Positions 1 through 7,243 of a DNA stretch of 64,000 nt are shown here, piece after piece. The DNA is taken from assembly GCA_017416705.1 (NCBI GenBank), contig JAFQBG010000003.1:1-64000 (forward strand), written 5' to 3'. The position numbers and the translations under genes were made by a program. The first letter of the stretch is position 1. Each line of letters begins with the position of its first letter. The stretch is from Bacteroidaceae bacterium. GTDB lineage: Bacteria; Bacteroidota; Bacteroidia; Bacteroidales; Bacteroidaceae. Under the pieces are notes generated by a model. The model was not told the origin of the DNA, did no database searches, and saw only the letters and a program-made list of their open reading frames with translations.

Positions 1-139
1 CTGTGAAAAATATTGAAGTAAACTTCATATATTTCTCGCTCGTTTGTTACTAATTTGATGTAAAACATCGAATATATACTGCACTCGCTGTGAAAAATAT
101 TGAAGTAAACTTCATATATTTCTCGCTCGTTTGTTACTA
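1..139 (-). repeat. Interspersed two-hairpin repeat (one full and one partial unit)
   Basis: A 52-base block at 1-52 recurs exactly at 88-139, separated by a small palindrome (TTTGATG...CATCGAA, 53-72). Read on the minus strand, each unit runs AAACGAGCGAGAAATAT, a GAAG-TTTA-CTTC hairpin, ATATTTTTCAC, a GCGAGTGCAG core, then a GATG/CATC hairpin. The same unit occurs twice at 6256-6412 with different but still complementary stems. The repeat ends just before the VanZ-like gene and is cut by the window edge. Confidence 0.8.
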
Positions 140-172
140 TATTTGCAATGTATGTATAACCATCGATATATT

Positions 173-616
173 ATGAAAATAAAAACTACAATAACAAATA
201 TTTTTTACAGATACCCTCTGTCATTGTTGGTAATAGGCGCAATCATATATTTATCGTTGTTCAAACCCGAAAATTCAGATTTATTGACCATACCTAATAT
301 TGACAAAATAGCCCATTTATGTATGTACGGCGGTTTATGCTCTGTTATATGGTTTGAATATTTACGTTGCCACAAAATTGTCAACCGCAGAAGGGTTGTC
401 GGTGGAGCTATTGTGGCGCCTATCTTGTTCAGCGGAGCTATCGAACTCATTCAAGGCATGGGCACCGAGCATCGTAGCGGCGATTGGCTCGATTTCTTTT
501 TCAACGTACTTGGAGTGGTTTTGGCTTGTGTTGCAAGCAAATATATAATTGGGCCTATTATAAAAAAGTATAATTTATATCGCAAAAAACATGCGAGCAG
601 AAAAGAAATCGTTTAG
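173..616 (+). CDS. VanZ-like family membrane protein
   Basis: This 147-residue protein has about four hydrophobic segments: residues ~10-25, ~45-60, a segment ending near 'SGAIELIQ', and a C-terminal helix before a basic tail (KKYNLYRKKHASRK). The 'NIDKIAHLCMYGGL' and 'ELIQ......R.GDWLDFFFNVLG' patterns are hallmarks of VanZ-like proteins, a family named after a teicoplanin-resistance protein whose members mostly have unknown function. The reading frame is open further upstream to 131, but that part lies inside the repeat at 88-139, so the ATG at 173 (MKIKTTI) is preferred. It is convergent with the CYTH gene. Confidence 0.75.
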   Translation: MKIKTTITNIFYRYPLSLLVIGAIIYLSLFKPENSDLLTIPNIDKIAHLCMYGGLCSVIWFEYLRCHKIVNRRRVVGGAIVAPILFSGAIELIQGMGTEHRSGDWLDFFFNVLGVVLACVASKYIIGPIIKKYNLYRKKHASRKEIV

Positions 617-671
617 CCCTGCCCCACACTGCCCATTGCGCGTCGGGAAAAACTGCAACAGGCAGGTGGCG

Positions 672-1145
672 TTATTTCCAGTCTTTGTAGGGATGGAGGG
701 TGAGATGGGAATTGTAATAACGGGCCTCACCGGTGACCTCCCTGCCTATAAACGACGGTTTTTCGAAATTCTCTTGTGCGTCGCTCAGTTCCACCTCGGC
801 TACTACCAGCCCGCTGTTATCGCCATGGAATTCATCGACCTCGAATGTATGATTGCCGCTTTTCACAAGATAGCGCACTTTCTCTATTTTAGCTGCACCG
901 CATAACAACATCAGTTCCTGAGCCTCGCGCAAGGGAATCTCGCGTTCCCACTCATAACGACTCAACCCTCCGTCGTGCGATGACCCTTTTATTGTAAGAA
1001 AGCCCTTGTCATCTCTTATGCGCACCCTGACGGAATTGCCGTTCGAGCGGCACAAATACCCCTGCACTATATCGTAACTGCAAAATGATTGCGCACGATA
1101 GGAGTCGTCGGTGACAATGAATTTTCGTTCTATCTCCTGTGCCAT
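672..1145 (-). CDS. CYTH domain protein (triphosphate tunnel metalloenzyme family)
   Basis: This 157-residue protein opens with the CYTH signature ExExK as EIERK (residues 4-8). It then has alternating charged strands (VRVRIRDDKGFLTIKG; YEWEREIP; FEVDEFHGDNSGLVVAEVEL) that build the acidic/basic tunnel of this family. Relatives hydrolyse inorganic triphosphate or, less often, make cAMP; the short single-domain bacterial type is usually a tripolyphosphatase, which is the likely activity here. The start at MAQEIERKF is chosen because the upstream in-frame ATG lies within the end of prfB. It sits 13 bp after prfB and is probably co-transcribed with it. Confidence 0.85.
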   Translation of the reverse strand: MAQEIERKFIVTDDSYRAQSFCSYDIVQGYLCRSNGNSVRVRIRDDKGFLTIKGSSHDGGLSRYEWEREIPLREAQELMLLCGAAKIEKVRYLVKSGNHTFEVDEFHGDNSGLVVAEVELSDAQENFEKPSFIGREVTGEARYYNSHLTLHPYKDWK

Positions 1146-1158
1146 GATATTTATATGG

Positions 1159-2271
1159 TTACTCCTCGCCACCAAATTCCATCAGATAGGCTTTTATGAA
1201 ACCATCTATCTTGCCGTCCATGACACCGCCTACATCGGATGTTTGATGACCTGTGCGGTGGTCCTTTACTCGTCTGTCATCGAACACATAGCTTCGTATT
1301 TGCGAACCCCACTCTATCTTCTTTTTACCGGCCTCGACTTTGGACTGTTCCTCCATGCGATGCTGCATCTCCTTGTTATACAGGATTGAACGCAACTGGC
1401 GCATAGCGTTTTCTTTGTTTTTGGGCTGGTCGCGCGTTTCGGTGTTTTCGATAAGTATTTCCTCCTCGGCACCGGTATAAGGGTCCTTGTATTGGTAACG
1501 CAAACGCACACCCGACTCCACTTTGTTTACGTTCTGTCCACCGGCTCCGCCGCTTCGGAAGGTATCCCAAGAAACTCGCGCCGGCTCTATTACAACCTCG
1601 ATGCTGTCATCGACAAGCGGGGTGACAAAAACCGAACTGAAAGAGGTCATACGCTTGCCTTGGGCGTTGTAGGGGCTTACACGCACTAAACGATGTACTC
1701 CGTTTTCGCCCTTCAAATAGCCATAGGCATAGGGGCCTTGCAGTTCCAACGTTACGGTTTTTATTCCTGCATCCTCGGCCTCTTGCAGGTTGGCAACTGC
1801 TACTTTGTAGCCGTTGGCCTCGGCCCAACGCATATACATTCGCATGAGCATGCTTGCCCAATCTTGCGCCTCTGTGCCTCCTGCACCCGAGTTAATTTTC
1901 AGGACACAGTCCATTTCGTCGGCCTCCTGACGCAACATATTTTTGAGTTCAAGCTCTTCTATTGCCGTAAGGGCGCGAGCATAAGCGTCATCCACTTCGC
2001 TCTCGCTCACCATCTCGTCGCGAAACATCTCCATGGCTATTTCGACCTCCTCGGTGCGGTTGTAAACCTCTTTATAGCCATCTATCCATGCTTGCAACGC
2101 CTTTACTTTTTTCATTTGCGCCTCGGCAGCCTTTGCATCGTCCCAAAAACCGGGGGCCTGTGTACGCAACTGCTCCTCCTCGACTTGTACAATTTTTTCG
2201 TCGATAGACAAATATTGTTTAAGAGCCGCTGTTCTCTCTTTAATATCTTTTAATTGGTCGGCTGTTATCAT
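1159..2271 (-). CDS. prfB: Peptide chain release factor 2 (RF2)
   Basis: This 370-residue class I release factor terminates translation at UGA and UAA. The GGQ peptidyl-tRNA hydrolysis motif is at ~244-246 (SGGAGGQNVNK). The stop-codon recognition tripeptide, SPF in E. coli, reads SPY here (~199-201, RVSPYNAQGKR). The coiled N-terminal domain and the 'WGSQIRSYVFDDRRVKDHRTG' region are intact. The start MITADQLKDIK gives the family's usual length; the longer open frame upstream is non-conserved and runs through the promoter region. Many bacterial prfB genes need a programmed +1 frameshift at an early UGA. Here the corresponding site (LKQYLSIDEK) is read straight through with no stop, so that autoregulation is absent. 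Confidence 0.95.
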   Translation of the reverse strand: MITADQLKDIKERTAALKQYLSIDEKIVQVEEEQLRTQAPGFWDDAKAAEAQMKKVKALQAWIDGYKEVYNRTEEVEIAMEMFRDEMVSESEVDDAYARALTAIEELELKNMLRQEADEMDCVLKINSGAGGTEAQDWASMLMRMYMRWAEANGYKVAVANLQEAEDAGIKTVTLELQGPYAYGYLKGENGVHRLVRVSPYNAQGKRMTSFSSVFVTPLVDDSIEVVIEPARVSWDTFRSGGAGGQNVNKVESGVRLRYQYKDPYTGAEEEILIENTETRDQPKNKENAMRQLRSILYNKEMQHRMEEQSKVEAGKKKIEWGSQIRSYVFDDRRVKDHRTGHQTSDVGGVMDGKIDGFIKAYLMEFGGEE

Positions 2272-2338
2272 AAATGTTATTATATACTTGACTTGCGTTT
2301 TACAGCGCGAAGATACAACAATAATTTGATATAACTTA

Positions 2339-2369
2339 GTTGCCGTTTTGAAATTATAAATTACCTTTG
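2339..2369 (+). promoter_or_regulatory. Bacteroidetes-type promoter for the argE-like gene
   Basis: GTTG at 2339-2342, a 19-base spacer and TACCTTTG at 2362-2369 fit the TTTG / TAnnTTTG pattern of the Bacteroidetes primary sigma factor. It lies 18 bases before the ATG at 2387, in the divergent prfB/argE gap. Confidence 0.6.
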
Positions 2370-2386
2370 CAGTATAATGCTTATAT

Positions 2387-3460
2387 ATGAAGATTTCACA
2401 GGCCAATATACAACAAGCAGTAGAATTGCTACAAATGCTCATAAGCACCCCTTCGATAAGTCGCGATGAAAGCGAACTTGCCGACAGGTTGCAGGTGTTC
2501 ATTCAACGTAGCGCACCGTTTGTTATAGATATGCACCGACATATAAACAACATCTGGTGTTTGTCGCCTGATTTCAACCCCCAAAAACCGACATTGTTGC
2601 TCGATGCCCACATAGACACCGTAAAACCGGTACCCGAATGGAGCAGCCAACCATTCACCCCCATTATAGATGGGGATAAAATAACCGGCCTTGGCGCAAA
2701 CGACGATGGCGGTTCGGTAGCCTGTTTATTACAGATTTTTTATCTTATATGCCAAAGCCGGCAGCAATATAACACCGTTTTTCTTGCATCGGCCGAGGAG
2801 GAGGTTTCGGGTAAAAACGGCATAGAGGCAGTGTTGCCATTATTACCACCAATAGATTGTGCCATCATAGGCGAGCCCACCGCTATGCAGCCGGCAATAG
2901 CCGAGAAGGGGCTTATGGTCCTTGACTGCACCGCGCAAGGAGTAGCCGGGCATGCCGCACGCAACGAAGGCAAAAACGCCATATACGAGGCCATGCAGGA
3001 TATTGAATGGATACGCAACTACTCATTCCCCAAAAGTTCGCCACTGCTTGGCAACATAAAAATGAGTGTGACACAAATAAATGCAGGCACACAGCACAAC
3101 GTAACCCCCGACACCTGTAATTTTGTTGTCGATGTTCGCAGCAACGAATGTTACTCCAATGCACAACTGCTCGATATTATAAAAAGCAACATAAGGAGCA
3201 GTGTCACTCCGCGCTCATTACGACTTAACTCCTCGTCGATACCACAAAACCATCCCTTGGTCGAACGTGCCTTATCCATAGGATTAAAACCATTCGGTTC
3301 ACCCACATTGTCGAATCAGGCATTGTTAAGCATACCCACGCTGAAAATAGGCCCGGGCGACTCCACCCGTTCGCACACAGCCAACGAATATATACTTGTG
3401 AGCGAAATGGTTCAAGGCATGGACATATACGCAAAAATTCTCGATGGATTGGTAATTTAA
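2387..3460 (+). CDS. argE: M20 family deacetylase, acetyl-/succinyl-ornithine deacetylase type
   Basis: This 357-residue cytosolic dinuclear metal hydrolase has M20 ligands in order: LLLDAHIDTVKP (H75, D77), GANDDGG (D106), ASAEEEVSG (catalytic E and ligand E, ~137-139), IGEPT, and a C-terminal SHTANEY histidine. The size and the GANDDGGSVACLL segment fit the ArgE-type enzyme of Bacteroidetes, which frees ornithine from its N-acyl form in arginine synthesis. In this phylum the acyl group is known to be succinyl in B. fragilis; which substrate applies here cannot be told from the sequence. No other arg genes are adjacent. The SUMF-like gene follows after 27 bp. Confidence 0.8.
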   Translation: MKISQANIQQAVELLQMLISTPSISRDESELADRLQVFIQRSAPFVIDMHRHINNIWCLSPDFNPQKPTLLLDAHIDTVKPVPEWSSQPFTPIIDGDKITGLGANDDGGSVACLLQIFYLICQSRQQYNTVFLASAEEEVSGKNGIEAVLPLLPPIDCAIIGEPTAMQPAIAEKGLMVLDCTAQGVAGHAARNEGKNAIYEAMQDIEWIRNYSFPKSSPLLGNIKMSVTQINAGTQHNVTPDTCNFVVDVRSNECYSNAQLLDIIKSNIRSSVTPRSLRLNSSSIPQNHPLVERALSIGLKPFGSPTLSNQALLSIPTLKIGPGDSTRSHTANEYILVSEMVQGMDIYAKILDGLVI

Positions 3461-3487
3461 TTATTAAAATAAACACAAACCTAAATT

Positions 3488-4255
3488 ATGAACAAAAAAC
3501 TAATGCTTGGCACACTGCTATGTGCATTTGTCTTAGCAATGTTAAATGTAAGTTGCACCACCGATAACAAAAAACATTTTACCGTGAACGGTGTAACATT
3601 TACAATGATTTCCGTAAAAGGCGGAACATATACCATGGGAGCAAACGAAGGAGAAGGCATCGAAAAGGATGAAAGCCCCGAGCATAGTGTGACAGTAGAT
3701 GATTTCGCTATTGGCGAAACAGAAGTAACACAGGAACTATGGACAGCTGTCATGGGCAAAAACCCTTCGGGATATACCACAAATGTACAACTGCCGGTAG
3801 AGTCTGTTAATTGGTTCGAGTGTCAGGCATTTATAGAAAAACTAAACGAACTGACCGGCGAAAAATTCAGAATGCCCACCGAAGCCGAATGGGAGTTTGC
3901 AGCCCGCGGTGGCAATAAATCCAAGGACTATTTATATAGTGGCAGTGACAGCATAGCCGAGGTGGCATGGTACCAAGATAACGCAGACAACGTTACACAC
4001 CCCGTAAAAGAGAAAAAGCCCAATGAATTAGGTTTATATGATATGAGCGGCAACGTATGGGAGTGGTGTAGCGATTGGTATGCCGATTATTCGCCCGAAG
4101 CAGCAACAAACCCCACAGGACCACAAAACGGAAACTGCCGCGTAGTTCGTGGTGGCAGCTGGCTTGTCGATCCTGCTATATGTCGTTCAACAGACCGTAG
4201 TTTTGGAGCACCCAAAGGCGGTGGTTGCATACTTGGATTGCGACTTGCAATGTAA
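3488..4255 (+). CDS. SUMF1/FGE-sulfatase-domain lipoprotein
   Basis: This 255-residue protein has a lipoprotein signal peptide (hydrophobic residues 3-20, lipobox NVSC) followed by one complete formylglycine-generating-enzyme fold. Typical blocks are GGTYTMGANEGEG, VDDFAIGETEVTQELW, PVESVNWFECQAFIEKLN, MPTEAEWEFAARGG, ELGLYDMSGNVWEWCSDWY, VVRGGSW and a C-terminal GLRLA. The paired active-site cysteines of true FGE enzymes are not recognisable in the right spacing, so it is more likely a binding or structural member than a sulfatase activator. It may be co-transcribed with the upstream deacetylase, though no functional link is evident. Confidence 0.8.
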   Translation: MNKKLMLGTLLCAFVLAMLNVSCTTDNKKHFTVNGVTFTMISVKGGTYTMGANEGEGIEKDESPEHSVTVDDFAIGETEVTQELWTAVMGKNPSGYTTNVQLPVESVNWFECQAFIEKLNELTGEKFRMPTEAEWEFAARGGNKSKDYLYSGSDSIAEVAWYQDNADNVTHPVKEKKPNELGLYDMSGNVWEWCSDWYADYSPEAATNPTGPQNGNCRVVRGGSWLVDPAICRSTDRSFGAPKGGGCILGLRLAM

Positions 4256-4449
4256 TAATGGGAGCAGAAAACCAAGTAGCGTTTCAATTTTTGCTCCATA
4301 AAAAAACCGACGATATAAATTAAACAGTTTCTTATTTTTTAATGGCACATTGCAAGCCACACAACACCGACACCTGTTTTTAAATATAAAAAACGGCGTC
4401 ACAAAAAAAATTCTGTTGTATAAAATATATTAGGAAATAAAAACAGTTT

Positions 4450-4872
4450 CTAAAATTGCGAGGAGAGCATGGCCAAGGCTTTGTTCTCCTCCTTTTCCAT
4501 TATCTCGCGTTCACCCTCGCCTTTGTCATCTATGCCGCACAGGTGCAAAATACCGTGTATTATCACTCGGTGTAATTCCTGTCGGTATGGCACTCCCAAC
4601 AATTCGCTATTACTCCTTACCGTATCGAGGCTTATAAAAATATCACCTGCAACGATATTTCCTTCGGTATAATCGAACGTAATAATATCGGTGTAATAAT
4701 CGTGTTGCAGATATTCACGATTTACTTCCAGTATTTTATCGTCATTGCAAAATATGTATGCAATATCGCCCACTTTTTTGCCATACACCGACGCGACATT
4801 TTTAATCCACGCAGAAATTTCACGACGTTTTATTGCGGGTGCCACCACCCCATCACATTGAAAACTTATCAT
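4450..4872 (-). CDS. ybeY: Endoribonuclease YbeY (rRNA maturation factor)
   Basis: This 140-residue zinc-dependent RNase takes part in 16S rRNA 3'-end processing and ribosome quality control. It shows the NREYLQHDYYTDIITFDY block (51-68), GDIFISLD and the metal motif HGILHLCGIDD. The canonical H-x3-H-x5-H becomes H106, H110 and D116, so the third histidine is aspartate. From memory the same D/N change occurs in other Bacteroidetes homologues, so it is probably lineage-typical rather than a defect. It lies 12 bp downstream of the SpmA/B-like gene and is probably in the same transcript. Confidence 0.88.
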   Translation of the reverse strand: MISFQCDGVVAPAIKRREISAWIKNVASVYGKKVGDIAYIFCNDDKILEVNREYLQHDYYTDIITFDYTEGNIVAGDIFISLDTVRSNSELLGVPYRQELHRVIIHGILHLCGIDDKGEGEREIMEKEENKALAMLSSQF

Positions 4873-4884
4873 ATCACAAACTGT

Positions 4885-6117
4885 TTATCCAAAGAAAATA
4901 TATGCAATTGCAATAGCAGCCAATATTCCGGCAAAATCGGCTATCAAGCCACAAGTAAGGGCATGGCGCGTTTTGCGTATTCCCACACTGCCGAAATAGA
5001 CTGCCAATATATAAAATGTAGTATCCGTTGCTCCCTGAAAAAGACATGCCAACCTACCCACAAAAGAGTCGGCGCCGTATGTAGTCATAGCATCAATCAT
5101 CATGCCACGAGCACCACTGCCACTCAGCGGTTTCATTATAGCGGTGGGCAATGCCGCAACAAAATCGGAGTTTCCGCCCAATAGCTCTATGCACCACGCG
5201 ACAGCCCCAATGAGAGCATCCATACCACCCGATGCACGAAACACGCCTACTGCCACAAGTATGGCAACAAGATATGGTATTATCCTCACAGCGGTTGTAA
5301 AGCCCTCTTTTGCCCCCTCGACGAACGCTTCATAAACATTTATCCTTTTTATGACACCCGAGATTATAAAAAGGACTATTATTGTAAATAGCAGAACGTT
5401 GGCAAGAGTGGTTGAGAAAAGTTCAACCTGAACCCTTGTCAGTTGCGCCACGCCAACAGTGCCCAATGAGATAAAAGCAACCACTGCGAGCAAAAAAAGC
5501 AACATGGTGCGATTGAACAGATTAATACGTTGGTATATGCTTGTAGCGATAAGTCCCGCCACCGTTGATATTGTAGTAGCCAACAGAATTGGTATGAACA
5601 CATCGGTAGGTTGCGCTGCGCCCAACTGCGTGCGATAGAGCAAGACGCTCATGGGAATGAGCGTAAGCCCCGAGGTGTTGAGCACAAGAAACATAATCAT
5701 GGGGTTGGTTGCAATGTCCTTTTTCGGATTAAGTTCTTGTAGTTCCTGCATAGCTTTAAGCCCCATTGGTGTTGCCGCATTGTCCAGTCCCAACATATTG
5801 GCCGATATATTCATGAACATAGTACCAAACACTGGATGCCCCTTGGGAATATCGGGGAAAATCTTATTGAAAATAGGTGTGAGCATTTTTGCCAACGCAC
5901 CGACCAAGCCCCCGCGCTCCCCTATTTTCATAAGTCCCATCCACAAAGAGAGTACACCGGTGAGCCCTAATGAGATTTCGAATGCTGTTTTTGCAGTCGA
6001 AAAGGTCGATGCTACAATTTGTGGAAAAACAGCGGTGTCGCCAAAACACACGAGTTTGACGAGCGCCACAGCAAACGCTATGACAAAAAATGCTATCCAG
6101 ATATAATTGAGTGCCAT
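4885..6117 (-). CDS. SpmA/SpmB-type nucleoside-recognition (Gate) membrane protein
   Basis: This 410-residue polytopic protein seems to be two Gate/nucleoside-recognition halves in one chain. The N-terminal half (to ~200) contains 'MFMNISANMLGLDNAATPMGLKAM', typical of SpmA. The C-terminal half contains 'EGAKEGFTTAVRIIPYLVAILVAVGVFR' and 'SGSGARGMM', typical of SpmB. In spore formers these are separate spore-maturation proteins. In Bacteroidetes a fused form is common and cannot be about sporulation; the substrate is unknown. It is followed by ybeY. Confidence 0.8.
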   Translation of the reverse strand: MALNYIWIAFFVIAFAVALVKLVCFGDTAVFPQIVASTFSTAKTAFEISLGLTGVLSLWMGLMKIGERGGLVGALAKMLTPIFNKIFPDIPKGHPVFGTMFMNISANMLGLDNAATPMGLKAMQELQELNPKKDIATNPMIMFLVLNTSGLTLIPMSVLLYRTQLGAAQPTDVFIPILLATTISTVAGLIATSIYQRINLFNRTMLLFLLAVVAFISLGTVGVAQLTRVQVELFSTTLANVLLFTIIVLFIISGVIKRINVYEAFVEGAKEGFTTAVRIIPYLVAILVAVGVFRASGGMDALIGAVAWCIELLGGNSDFVAALPTAIMKPLSGSGARGMMIDAMTTYGADSFVGRLACLFQGATDTTFYILAVYFGSVGIRKTRHALTCGLIADFAGILAAIAIAYIFFG

Positions 6118-6255
6118 AATATATTATGATGAATAGGCCTTATATTTATGTGCCTATCTTTGGCAAAATTACTTTTTTTATTGTATATGTCGAAATAATA
6201 GATAGTTATTTTATCTGTTATTTGTTTTTACAAAGCAATATAAATATATAAACAA
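6118..6255. other. AT-rich intergenic stretch upstream of the repeat pair
   Basis: First part of the 500-bp gap between the SpmA/B-like gene and the tandem-repeat protein gene. It is AT-rich and holds the leader of the minus-strand gene. No ORF or clear promoter could be assigned with confidence. Confidence 0.5.
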
Positions 6256-6412
6256 ACGAGCGAGAAATATCAAGCTTGCTTGAATATTTTTTACGGCGAG
6301 TGCAGGCTATATTCGCGCGAAGCGCAAATTAGCCACAAACAAGCGGGATAAATAAAGTTTACTTTATATTTCACAACGAGTGCAGTACATATTCGCTGTT
6401 TACAGCAAATAC
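6256..6412 (+). repeat. Interspersed two-hairpin repeat, two tandem divergent units
   Basis: Two units lie head to tail. Unit A (6256-6331): AAACGAGCGAGAAATAT, hairpin CAAG-CTTG, AATATTTTTTAC, core GCGAGTGCAG, then a GCGC-type hairpin. Unit B (~6340-6412): ACAAGCGGGATAAAT, hairpin AAAG-TTTA-CTTT, TATTTCAC, core ACGAGTGCAG, ATATTC, hairpin GCTG-TTTA-CAGC. They are homologous to 1-139 (opposite orientation). The hairpin stems differ between units but stay self-complementary, which suggests selection for structure. Confidence 0.7.
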
Positions 6413-6539
6413 ATAAAAACTAAATTCTTATATAAGCCTATTATATAGTGTTTTTATATCATTTTATATCATATACAGGCTGTTAACAACTATTTTTACA
6501 CAATATACGCATGTAAATTTGTAAAAATATCTTAAAATG

Positions 6540-6571
6540 TTTGGTGATATAAAAAATGTTCTATAATTTTG
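6540..6571 (+). promoter_or_regulatory. Strong Bacteroidetes promoter for the tandem-repeat protein
   Basis: TTTG (6540-6543), a 20-base spacer and TAATTTTG (6564-6571) match the Bacteroidetes consensus exactly in both boxes. The ATG follows 48 bases later. Confidence 0.8.
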
Positions 6572-6619
6572 CGCCTTCTTTTAAAAAACTATATTTTAAC
6601 TGTTTTTAATTTGTAAACA

Positions 6620-7138
6620 ATGAGAGCAAAAATTTTACTATTAGCGTTGTTTATTATTTTTGGTGCAACAGTAAATGCACAAGAGTGTAAGGCAGGAGCA
6701 AAGGCTGCCGTTAAAGAAGCAGGAGCAAAGGCTGCCGTTAGAGAGGCTGGTCCTAAGGCTGCCGTTAAAGAGGCAGGAGCAAAGGCCGCTGTTAAAGAGG
6801 CAGGTGCTAAGGCTGCCGTTAGAGAGGCAGGTGCTAAGGCTGCCGTTAGAGAGGCAGGACCTAAGGCTGCTGTTAAAGAGGCAGGACCTAAGGCTGCTGT
6901 TAGAGAGGCAGGACCTAAGGCCGCCGTTAAAGAAGCTGGTACTAAGGCTGCCGTTAGAGAGGCAGGTCCCAAGGCTGCTGTTAAAGAGGCAGGTCCCAAG
7001 GCTGCTGTTAAAGAGGCAGGTCCCAAGGCTGCTGTTAAAGAGGCAGGTCCTAAGGCTGCTGTTAGAGAGGCAGGTCCTAAGGCTGCCGTTAAAGAGGCAG
7101 GACCTAAGGCTGCAACAGGGATGGGTGCAAAAAAATAA
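6620..7138 (+). CDS. Secreted Ala/Lys-rich nonapeptide-repeat protein
   Basis: This 172-residue protein has a clear signal peptide (MRAKILLLALFIIFGATVNA, cleavage before QECK). About fifteen tandem copies follow of the 9-residue unit AG[APT]KAAV[KR]E, ending AGPKAATGMGAKK. At DNA level this is a 27-bp repeat with mostly synonymous or P/A and K/R differences. Each unit carries two basic residues and one acidic residue, so the mature protein is strongly basic, with one cysteine just after the cleavage site. I do not recognise a family. The composition recalls histone-H1-like or other Ala/Lys-rich low-complexity proteins, but the signal peptide places it outside the cytoplasm. Because the repeat is in phase with 3, several other frames are also open here; those are shadows. 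It has its own promoter and terminator. Confidence 0.8.
   Translation: MRAKILLLALFIIFGATVNAQECKAGAKAAVKEAGAKAAVREAGPKAAVKEAGAKAAVKEAGAKAAVREAGAKAAVREAGPKAAVKEAGPKAAVREAGPKAAVKEAGTKAAVREAGPKAAVKEAGPKAAVKEAGPKAAVKEAGPKAAVREAGPKAAVKEAGPKAATGMGAKK
6690..7118 (+). repeat. 27-bp tandem repeat array inside the repeat-protein gene
   Basis: About 15.5 units of a 27-bp sequence built around GGCTGCCGTTAAAGAGGCAG, with scattered third-position changes. Copy number could change by slippage without breaking the reading frame. Confidence 0.85.
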
Positions 7139-7190
7139 CAACAAGCAGCTAAACCAAATTATAAATAACAAGTAAACCAATAAATTACAA

Positions 7191-7227
7191 ATATAAGTTA
7201 CCGATGTTGGTAACTTATATTTTTTTG
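7191..7227 (+). terminator. Rho-independent terminator after the repeat protein
   Basis: A 12-bp perfect stem (ATATAAGTTACC / GGTAACTTATAT) with loop GATGTT is followed by a T run. Confidence 0.85.
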
Positions 7228-7243
7228 TATTATCATATTAGTT

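Noticed and set aside
2272-2502. N-terminal extension of RF2
   Set aside because: The extra ~77 residues have no family resemblance, cross the divergent promoter region and overlap the argE-like gene.
3488-4255. Active sulfatase-activating formylglycine enzyme
   Set aside because: The SUMF fold is complete, but the pair of redox cysteines in the expected C-terminal spacing is not visible and no sulfatase gene is nearby.
6690-7118. CRISPR-like array of regular 27-bp repeats
   Set aside because: The units are contiguous with no unique spacers, are in phase with the codon frame, and encode a secreted repeat protein.
6589-7180. Long open frames in other phases and on the minus strand over the repeat gene
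   Set aside because: A 27-bp repeat keeps any stop-free frame open along the array. Only the + frame from 6620 has a signal peptide, a promoter and a terminator.
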